A DNA stretch of 38,326 bases from Synergistaceae bacterium (GTDB lineage Bacteria; Synergistota; Synergistia; Synergistales; Aminobacteriaceae): contig JAISUO010000110.1 of the NCBI GenBank assembly GCA_031272035.1, positions 1 to 38,326 on the forward strand. The letters are read 5' to 3'. Under the pieces are notes generated by a model. That model was not told where the DNA came from, did no database searches, and saw only the letters and a program-made list of their open reading frames with translations. This document shows positions 32,683-38,326 of this stretch, piece after piece; position 1 is the first letter of the stretch; each line of letters begins with the position of its first letter. Position numbers and translations under genes: made by a program.

Positions 32683-33051
32683 CTAAACCACTTCCGGCGC
32701 CAGAGAAAGGATGCGCATATATTTCTTTGCGCGAAGCTCCCGGCCGACGGGGCCAAATATGCGGGTCCCCCTGGGTTCTCCGTTGCCGTCGATGATAACC
32801 GCTGCGTTGTCGTCGAAACGAACGTAGGATCCGTCCTGACGCCTCACCTCTTTTTTGGTGCGGACGATGACGGCCTTCACAACGGCGCCTTTCGCTATGT
32901 TGCTGTTGGGGATGGCCTCACGCACGGAAGCGACTATGACATCTCCGATCGTCCCCCATTTGCGCTTGCTTCCCCCCATCACCTGAATGCAAAAAAGCTT
33001 TCGGGCTCCGGAGTTGTCCGCGACATTCAAAACTGTCGTCAACTGGATCAT
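32683..33051 (-). CDS. rplN: 50S ribosomal protein L14
   Basis: 122 residues, an intersubunit-bridge protein. [20 protein letters not shown] at the start, [27 protein letters not shown] and the end [12 protein letters not shown]-like sequence (here [13 protein letters not shown]) fit closely. ATG 33051 follows rpsQ by three bases. Confidence 0.97.
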   Translation of the reverse strand: MIQLTTVLNVADNSGARKLFCIQVMGGSKRKWGTIGDVIVASVREAIPNSNIAKGAVVKAVIVRTKKEVRRQDGSYVRFDDNAAVIIDGNGEPRGTRIFGPVGRELRAKKYMRILSLAPEVV

Positions 33052-33054
33052 AAT

Positions 33055-33372
33055 TTACTCCTTCCCGGGTGTATCAGACTCGAAAACAGGAGCCCGCTGC
33101 ACAATTTCTACCAGTTCCCATCTTTTGGTCCGACTCATGGGACGCGTCTCGCGGATGCGAATCTGGTCTCCCACGCGGCAGGTGTTCTCTTCGTCGTGCG
33201 CCACGTACTTTTTGGTTTTGATGATCCGTTTGCCGTAAAGAGGGTGTTCGGCGTGACGGCTCACCTTCACCACAACCGTTTTATTCATTTTGTTGCTGAC
33301 GACCACTCCCACTCTTATCTTTCGGTGGGAAAGTCCCGCTTCCTCTTTGAGTTCCATTTCTTTCACATCCAT
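33055..33372 (-). CDS. rpsQ: 30S ribosomal protein S17
   Basis: 105 residues from ATG 33372. The OB-fold core [20 protein letters not shown], the [19 protein letters not shown] block and the [25 protein letters not shown] region are diagnostic. The C-terminus has about 12 extra residues compared with short S17 forms. The frame stays open to 33429 through the end of rpmC in another frame; that extension is not used. It begins seven bases after rpmC. Confidence 0.95.
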   Translation of the reverse strand: MDVKEMELKEEAGLSHRKIRVGVVVSNKMNKTVVVKVSRHAEHPLYGKRIIKTKKYVAHDEENTCRVGDQIRIRETRPMSRTKRWELVEIVQRAPVFESDTPGKE

Positions 33373-33379
33373 GGAGATC

Positions 33380-33595
33380 CTACCTTCCGTCCGCCGAATT
33401 TTCCAAAGCGCGGCTCTTTTCTCCCGCAATGGTCAGGACTCTGGCAATCGTCTTACGGACATCTTTGATGCGATTCGTATTTTTAAGCTGTCCTATCGCG
33501 TTCTGAAAACGAAGGTTGAACAGTTCTTCCTTATATTGACGATACTTTTCCTGGAGCTCGTCCAGTCCGAGTTCGCGAAGTTTTGCCGTTTCCAT
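33380..33595 (-). CDS. rpmC: 50S ribosomal protein L29
   Basis: 71 residues; a coiled-coil hairpin at the exit tunnel. [32 protein letters not shown] and [15 protein letters not shown] are conserved. ATG 33595 overlaps the last base of the rplP stop (TGATG). A GTG three bases earlier is also possible. The basic tail [15 protein letters not shown] is variable. Confidence 0.95.
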   Translation of the reverse strand: METAKLRELGLDELQEKYRQYKEELFNLRFQNAIGQLKNTNRIKDVRKTIARVLTIAGEKSRALENSADGR

Positions 33596-34020
33596 CACTC
33601 TTCACCACCCATACTTTCTCTCGCCACAATCTTAACCCTGATCGGCAGTTTGTGGGAAGCGGTACGAAAAGCCTGTTCGGCCACATCCTTCGAAACTCCG
33701 GCCACTTCAAACATTACGCGGCCTCGTTTTACAGCGGCCACCCAAAATTCCGGCGCGCCTTTTCCCTTACCCATACGCGTTTCCAGAGGCTTCTTCGTGT
33801 AGGGCCTGTCGGGGAAAATGCGAATCCAGATTTTGCCGCCTTTTTTCATCTTTCGTGAAATCGCCACGCGGGTGGCTTCAATCTGGCGCGCGGTGATCCA
33901 GGCGTTCTCCTGAGCCTGAAGTCCCCAGTCGCCGAAAGCCACGCTCACACCGCCCTTGGAAAAACCTCGAAGCGGGCTGCGGTGGGATTTACGATATTTT
34001 ACCCTGCTGGGCATCAGCAT
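33595..34020 (-). CDS. rplP: 50S ribosomal protein L16
   Basis: 141 residues; helps bind A-site t[17 protein letters not shown] at the start, [30 protein letters not shown], and [20 protein letters not shown] match bacterial L16. ATG 34020 lies six bases after rpsC. It is coupled to rpmC by a one-base overlap. Confidence 0.97.
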   Translation of the reverse strand: MLMPSRVKYRKSHRSPLRGFSKGGVSVAFGDWGLQAQENAWITARQIEATRVAISRKMKKGGKIWIRIFPDRPYTKKPLETRMGKGKGAPEFWVAAVKRGRVMFEVAGVSKDVAEQAFRTASHKLPIRVKIVARESMGGEE

Positions 34021-34026
34021 GAACGT

Positions 34027-34695
34027 CTACCCCCTCTGCCTTTTATTCGAACGCTGCTGAACGGGGCGTTCATTCTCTCGGTCACGGTAAATCCAGATTT
34101 TGCAGCCGATAACGCCGTACATGGTGACGGCTTCCGCAAAGCCATAATCAATATCCGCCCGTATGGTTGAAAGGGGCAGACGGCCTTCGTTGTACCACTC
34201 GGTACGGGCGATTTCCGCTCCTCCGAGGCGTCCGGCCACCTGGGCCTTGATCCCCTTCACTCCGGATTTCGTCGCGCGGAAAATGGCCTGTTTCATCGCG
34301 CGGCGGAACGAGATGCGGCGCTCCAGAGAGGCGGCAATTCCCTCCGCCACAAGCTGCGCCACAACATCGGGATTTTTGATCTCCTGAACGTTGATCATCA
34401 CCTTGCCGCCGGTGAGCTTCTGCAGTTCATCCTTGATGACCTGGATTTCAGTGCCCCCGCGCCCGATAACCACACCCGGCCGCGCCGTCCAGATGGTGAA
34501 ACGAACCACGTGTCCGATTCTTTCGATTTCTACCCGGGAAATGCCTGCGCCTTCCCATTTCTTCATAATCCACTCACGAAGTTTCAGATCTTCGTGCAAT
34601 TTTTTGGCGTAATCTCTGGGGCCCGCGTACCACTTGGACTCCCATTCCGTCGTAACTCCCAGCCTGTATCCTACGGGATGTACCTTCTGTCCCAC
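34027..34695 (-). CDS. rpsC: 30S ribosomal protein S3
   Basis: 222 residues; lines the mRNA entry channel. It starts MGQKVHPVGYRLGVTTEWES at GTG 34695, with GGAGGGT upstream. The KH domain with IGRGGTEIQVIKDEL and the C-terminal GVKGIKAQVAGRLGGAEIARTEWYNEG are intact. It lies 14 bases after rplV. Confidence 0.97.
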   Translation of the reverse strand: MGQKVHPVGYRLGVTTEWESKWYAGPRDYAKKLHEDLKLREWIMKKWEGAGISRVEIERIGHVVRFTIWTARPGVVIGRGGTEIQVIKDELQKLTGGKVMINVQEIKNPDVVAQLVAEGIAASLERRISFRRAMKQAIFRATKSGVKGIKAQVAGRLGGAEIARTEWYNEGRLPLSTIRADIDYGFAEAVTMYGVIGCKIWIYRDRENERPVQQRSNKRQRG

Positions 34696-34709
34696 GTTGT
34701 CAGACCCTC

Positions 34710-35057
34710 CTAACGTTCCGCAACCTTGACGGTTATATGAGATGTGCGATGCACGTACGGATGCGCGCGACCCATGGAAGCCGGTCTGAAACGCTTCAGA
34801 GAAGGGCCCTGATCGACATAAGCCGTCGAAACCTTCAGTTTATCCGTATCCATCCCATAGTTATGCTCGGCGTTCGCTATCGCGCTCTGCAAAATTTTGG
34901 ACACTACGCGCGCCGCTTTCTGAGGACTGAAACGCAGAATCGTCATGGCGTCTTCAGCGCCTTTCCCCCGGATGAGAGCCAGTACCTGCCTCACTTTGGC
35001 CGGTGAGATCCGAATCTGACGAGCCATGGCCTTAGCTTCGATTTTTTCCGCTTCCAT
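34710..35057 (-). CDS. rplV: 50S ribosomal protein L22
   Basis: 115 residues; forms part of the exit-tunnel constriction. RISPAKVRQVLALIRGKGAEDAM and YVDQGPSLKRFRPASMGRAHPYVHRTSHITV are diagnostic. ATG 35057 is used; later in-frame ATGs at 35027 and 35036-type positions are possible but the first has a GGAGGAACGGGCG ribosome site. It follows rpsS by 12 bases. Confidence 0.96.
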   Translation of the reverse strand: MEAEKIEAKAMARQIRISPAKVRQVLALIRGKGAEDAMTILRFSPQKAARVVSKILQSAIANAEHNYGMDTDKLKVSTAYVDQGPSLKRFRPASMGRAHPYVHRTSHITVKVAER

Positions 35058-35069
35058 CGCCCGTTCCTC

Positions 35070-35351
35070 CTACTTTCCTTTGGTGGAGCGTTCCTGCCCC
35101 GCGTGATGTCCGAATTTGCGCGTCGGAGCGAACTCCCCCAGTTTGTGTCCCACCATATTTTCACTGATGTAAACGGGCAAATGCATACGCCCGTTGTGAA
35201 TCGCGATGGTATGCCCTATCATCTGGGGCACTATGGTAGAACGACGCGACCATGTTTTAAGCACTTTTTTGTTTCCCGACGTGTTCATATCTTCGACCCT
35301 CGCCAGGAGACGCTGCTCTATATAGGGTCCTTTCTTAGCCGAACGAGCCAT
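35070..35351 (-). CDS. rpsS: 30S ribosomal protein S19
   Basis: 93 residues; forms a head complex with S13. [47 protein letters not shown] and [18 protein letters not shown] are conserved. ATG 35351 lies 22 bases after rplB. Confidence 0.97.
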   Translation of the reverse strand: MARSAKKGPYIEQRLLARVEDMNTSGNKKVLKTWSRRSTIVPQMIGHTIAIHNGRMHLPVYISENMVGHKLGEFAPTRKFGHHAGQERSTKGK

Positions 35352-35373
35352 CCTGAAAATTCCCTCCTCACGT

Positions 35374-36201
35374 CTACTTTTCGTAGCGACGGCGAACGAT
35401 CAGCCTGTCGGAAGGCTTGTGTTTGCGCGTACGATAGCCCTTGGCGGGCGTTCCCCAGGGCGAAAGAGGATGCTTGTGGCTCTTGCTTCTGCCTTCACCG
35501 CCACCCATCGGGTGATCCACAGGGTTCATGACCATTCCCCGAACTTTGGAACGGCGACCCTTCCAGCGGGTTTTTCCCGCCTTGCCAAGAGAAATGTTTT
35601 CATAATCTTCATTGCCCACCTGCCCGACGGTGGCCATGCACTCCTGAAGAATCAGGCGGAGCTCGCCGCTGGGCATACGAAGATAGGCGTATTTTCCCTC
35701 TTTGGCCATGAGCTGCGCCGACGTTCCCGCAGCCCGAACCAGCTTCGCGCCCCGACCGGGTTCCAGCTCCAGATTGTGAACGATGGTTCCCACCGGCATG
35801 TCCTTCAGCTTCAGAGCGTTGCCGGGCGTGATGTCCGCTTCCGCTCCCGCGTAAATGGTGTCGCCCACCTTCAGCCCCTTGGGAAGAATGATATAGCGCT
35901 TCTCGCCGTCGGCGTAGTTGATGAGAGCGATACGAGCGTTGCGGTTCGGATCGTACTCGACCGTGGCGACCTTTCCGGGGATTCCCACCTTATTGCGCCG
36001 AAAATCGATAAGGCGATAGGTTCTTCTGTGGCCTCCGCCGATATGGCGCATGGTGATACGCCCCGTATTGTTCCGCCCGCCGCTTTTACGCAGGGGAGCC
36101 GTGAGCGAACGCTCCGGTTTCTCCGAGGTGATGTCCTCACGCCCCTGGATGGTCATCTGCCGGCGGCCCGGGGTATAGGGTTTAAATTGTTTTATCGACA
36201 T
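35374..36201 (-). CDS. rplB: 50S ribosomal protein L2
   Basis: 275 residues; needed for subunit joining and peptidyl transferase structure. [58 protein letters not shown], and [31 protein letters not shown], which includes the conserved histidine region, are all present. ATG 36201 lies 19 bases after rplW. Confidence 0.98.
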   Translation of the reverse strand: MSIKQFKPYTPGRRQMTIQGREDITSEKPERSLTAPLRKSGGRNNTGRITMRHIGGGHRRTYRLIDFRRNKVGIPGKVATVEYDPNRNARIALINYADGEKRYIILPKGLKVGDTIYAGAEADITPGNALKLKDMPVGTIVHNLELEPGRGAKLVRAAGTSAQLMAKEGKYAYLRMPSGELRLILQECMATVGQVGNEDYENISLGKAGKTRWKGRRSKVRGMVMNPVDHPMGGGEGRSKSHKHPLSPWGTPAKGYRTRKHKPSDRLIVRRRYEK

Positions 36202-36220
36202 GACTGTGTTTTACCCCTTC

Positions 36221-36517
36221 CTAGATACTGGCGCCCTCGAAAAATTCGATGCGCTGCCCCTCGGGCAAGGACACAATGGCCTTTTTCCAGGAACGCGTCT
36301 TTCCAATGAAAGCGCCCATTCGCTTGGGCTTGGAAGGAACGTTCATCGTGTTGACGCTCAGAACCTTCACTTTGAAAATCTGTTCCACGGCCTCTCGAAT
36401 CTGGATTTTGTTGGCGCTCCTGTGCACTTCGAAGGTGTACTTGTTGTGCTCCATCATGGCGCTGCTTTTCTCCGTTATGATCGGCCGGATGATAATGTCA
36501 TGGGCAACCAGATTCAT
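36221..36517 (-). CDS. rplW: 50S ribosomal protein L23
   Basis: 98 residues; docking site for trigger factor and SRP at the tunnel exit. DIIIRPIITEKSSAMMEHNKYTF, ANKIQIREAVEQIFKVKVLSVNTMNVPSKPKRMG and IGKTRSWKKAIVSLPEGQRIEFFEG fit the family. ATG 36517 overlaps the rplD stop (ATGA). Confidence 0.97.
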   Translation of the reverse strand: MNLVAHDIIIRPIITEKSSAMMEHNKYTFEVHRSANKIQIREAVEQIFKVKVLSVNTMNVPSKPKRMGAFIGKTRSWKKAIVSLPEGQRIEFFEGASI

Positions 36518-37137
36518 CTTGTGTAGACCTCCTCAAGACGGGCGACCACTTCAGGGGTCACCACCACGGTTTTCGAGTTGAGCAGGTCATATACGTTGAT
36601 GCTGGCGACGTTCATGATTTTGGTCCCCGGAATGTTGCGCGCCGACCGCACCAGATTGTCGCCGTTGGCATGGAACACGACCAGGGCCTTTTGAGCGTTG
36701 ATCGCTTCCATAAAGGTCTTCATCGCCTTTGTGGATGGTTTGTCCAGCTCAAATCCCTTTACCACGGTCAGAAGTTCCTCTCTGACCTTCATCGAGAGCG
36801 CGCTCAGCATAGCCAGGCGGCGCACCTTTTTGTTCACCTTCTGGTGATAGTCGCGGGGCTTGGGGCCGTGGGCGACTCCACCGTGCGTCCAGATCGGAGA
36901 ACGGCTGCTTCCCTGTCGTGCCCGACCGGTATGCTTCTGCTTCCAGGGCTTCTTACCGCCGCCTCTCACATCGCCCCGGGTTTTGGTGGAATGCGTTCCC
37001 TGTCTGCAGTTGGCCAGATGAGCCACCACCACCTGATGCATGGCGGGCATGTGCAGCGGCGCGCCGAACACCACGTCGGACAGCGTCATCTCTCCCGCAT
37101 CCTGTCCATTGAAATCCACTACTTTGATTACAGACAT
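36514..37137 (-). CDS. rplD: 50S ribosomal protein L4
   Basis: 207 residues from ATG 37137; the exit-tunnel constriction protein and, in E. coli, S10-operon repressor. THSTKTRGDVRGGGKKPWKQKHTGRARQGSSRSP and the HGGVAHGPKPRDYHQKVNKK block are diagnostic. GGAGGG lies ten bases before ATG 37137; the extension to 37167 overlaps the rplC end and is unlikely. It overlaps rplW by four bases. Confidence 0.96.
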   Translation of the reverse strand: MSVIKVVDFNGQDAGEMTLSDVVFGAPLHMPAMHQVVVAHLANCRQGTHSTKTRGDVRGGGKKPWKQKHTGRARQGSSRSPIWTHGGVAHGPKPRDYHQKVNKKVRRLAMLSALSMKVREELLTVVKGFELDKPSTKAMKTFMEAINAQKALVVFHANGDNLVRSARNIPGTKIMNVASINVYDLLNSKTVVVTPEVVARLEEVYTR

Positions 37138-37163
37138 AAGCTCTGAACCCTCCTTCCGGTCCG

Positions 37164-37790
37164 TCACTTCTTTTTGCAGAGGGTGACCAGGCTGTTTTTA
37201 GCCCCAGGTACAGCCCCTTTGACAAGAAGGAGGTTGTTTTCCAGGTCCACCGCTACAATCGTCAGGTTTTTAACCGTCACTTTTTCATTTCCCATATGTC
37301 CCGGCATCCGCTTACCTGGAAACACGCGCCCCGGATAGGAAATAGCTCCGCTGGATCCGCCATGGCGGTGCATGACCGACGTTCCATGGCTGAACTGCTG
37401 GCCGCCGAAGTGGTAACGCTTGATTACTCCGGCAAACCCCTTTCCCTTGCTGACGCCGCTGACGTCCACCTGCTCACCCGGCTCGAACAAATCTACCCTG
37501 ATCTCCTGCCCAATTTCGTACCCTTCCGTTGCGTTCATTCTGAATTCCCTCAGCGTACGTTTGGGTTCGACTTTGACCTTATCGAAAAGGCCCTTGAGGG
37601 GTTTGGACAGCTTGCGCGGCTTAACCGCTCCATAGCCGAGAAGAACGGCAGAGTATCCGTTCTGTTCGGGGGTACGAACGGCAATCACAGGACAGGGCCC
37701 GGCCGCGATCACCGTGACCGCAATCGCCTGTCCCTGCTCATTGAAGACCTGAGTCATGCCGATCTTCTTCCCCAGCAACCCTATGCCCAT
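37164..37790 (-). CDS. rplC: 50S ribosomal protein L3
   Basis: 208 residues; starts MGIGLLGKKIGMTQVFNEQG. The methylation-site loop region HFGGQQFSHGTSVMHRHGGSSGAISYPGRVFPGKRMPGHMG is conserved. ATG 37790 lies 38 bases after rpsJ and follows a GAGAGAAAG ribosome site. Confidence 0.97.
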   Translation of the reverse strand: MGIGLLGKKIGMTQVFNEQGQAIAVTVIAAGPCPVIAVRTPEQNGYSAVLLGYGAVKPRKLSKPLKGLFDKVKVEPKRTLREFRMNATEGYEIGQEIRVDLFEPGEQVDVSGVSKGKGFAGVIKRYHFGGQQFSHGTSVMHRHGGSSGAISYPGRVFPGKRMPGHMGNEKVTVKNLTIVAVDLENNLLLVKGAVPGAKNSLVTLCKKK

Positions 37791-37828
37791 TAACTTTCTC
37801 TCCTTTCAGCCAGCGCTTCCCGCTCTTC

Positions 37829-38134
37829 TCAGAGCTTGATCTGGATGTCGACTCCAGAGGGAAGATTGAGCTGCATTAACGCATCCATCGTTTTCTGCGT
37901 CGGATTGATAATATCGATCAGACGCTTGTGCGTTCTCATTTCAAACTGTTCTCTCGCGTCCTTGTCCTTATGGGGAGACTTCAAAATCGTCACCCGGCTG
38001 ATCTCCGTCGGAAGAGGAATGGGACCCGACACTACAGCCCCGCTTCTTTCCGCCGTTTCAGCTATCTGGGACGCGGAGGTATCCAGTACCCTGTGATCGA
38101 AGGCTTTCAAGCGAATACGTATTTTTTTCGCCAC
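37829..38134 (-). CDS. rpsJ: 30S ribosomal protein S10
   Basis: 101 residues; a small-subunit head protein that also joins NusB in antitermination. [60 protein letters not shown] and [13 protein letters not shown] match the family. The start is GTG 38134. It begins 39 bases after tuf, with no terminator in between. Confidence 0.97.
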   Translation of the reverse strand: MAKKIRIRLKAFDHRVLDTSASQIAETAERSGAVVSGPIPLPTEISRVTILKSPHKDKDAREQFEMRTHKRLIDIINPTQKTMDALMQLNLPSGVDIQIKL

Positions 38135-38173
38135 TTTAATTTTCCTCTGCGTTCTGTCTGCCGAAGGAGGACA

Positions 38174-38326
38174 TTACTCAAGGATCTGAGTGACGACGCC
38201 GGCGCCTACCGTGTGACCGCCCTCACGCACCGCGAAGCGAAGCCCGTCTTCCATCGCTATCGGCACGATCAGCTCAACCTCGAAGTTCGCGTTGTCTCCC
38301 GGCATTACCATTTCCACTCCCTCAGG
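38174..38326 (-). CDS. tuf: Elongation factor Tu, C-terminal end (cut by the window edge)
   Basis: The last 50 residues of EF-Tu, read leftward from the right edge to TAA at 38174. [41 protein letters not shown] and VVTQILE match domain 3 of bacterial EF-Tu closely. The gene continues beyond 38326, so start and G domain are not visible. Its place before rpsJ matches the usual str-S10 junction (rpsL-rpsG-fusA-tuf-rpsJ), which would lie outside the window. Confidence 0.97.
   Translation of the reverse strand, partial: PEGVEMVMPGDNANFEVELIVPIAMEDGLRFAVREGGHTVGAGVVTQILE

Overview
The window reads like chromosome of a diderm, flagellated, peptide- and amino-acid-using anaerobe, most plausibly a member of the Synergistota. 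That placement is inference. It rests on P-ring and L-ring flagellar genes (an outer membrane), a Firmicutes-like ribosomal order (adk-map-KOW-infA-rpmJ-rpsM-rpsK-rpoA-rplQ-ecf-truA) and many transport genes for peptides and organic acids. I see no rRNA, tRNA, CRISPR array, insertion sequence or prophage.

Left part, plus strand (about 1-8576): a promoter-like element is followed by a complete dipeptide/oligopeptide ABC importer (binding protein, two permeases, two ATPases). Next come two adjacent creatininase-family proteins, one with intact metal-site motifs and one that has lost most of them, and an M18 aspartyl aminopeptidase. The genes are closely spaced and co-oriented, so they probably form one operon for peptide uptake and intracellular breakdown.

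Middle part, minus strand (8587-12335): a TAXI-type TRAP binding protein with no permease beside it, a transcription terminator, and a large methyl-accepting chemotaxis protein with a long helical sensor region.

Right part, minus strand (12336-38326): an essentially unbroken co-directional block of about 26 kb. Read in the direction of transcription, it starts inside tuf (the C-terminal end of EF-Tu is at the right edge). It then runs through the S10, spc and alpha ribosomal clusters with secY, adk, map, infA and rpoA, then rplQ, a fused two-domain ECF ATPase, ecfT and truA. It passes without a large gap into mreB/mbl, flgF, flgG, flgA, flgH, flgI and a FlgJ-type rod protein. It ends in a YkgJ-type cysteine-cluster protein and two unrecognised membrane proteins before a terminator. 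Many junctions are ATGA, GTGA or 8-bp overlaps, which suggests translational coupling.

Points worth a second look are the degenerate creatininase paralogue beside its intact partner, the CTG start or frameshift at flgF, the FlgH without a lipobox, the YkgJ protein and two membrane proteins at the end of the flagellar cluster, the fused EcfA, the missing rpsD and an 18-bp direct repeat at the flgI start.
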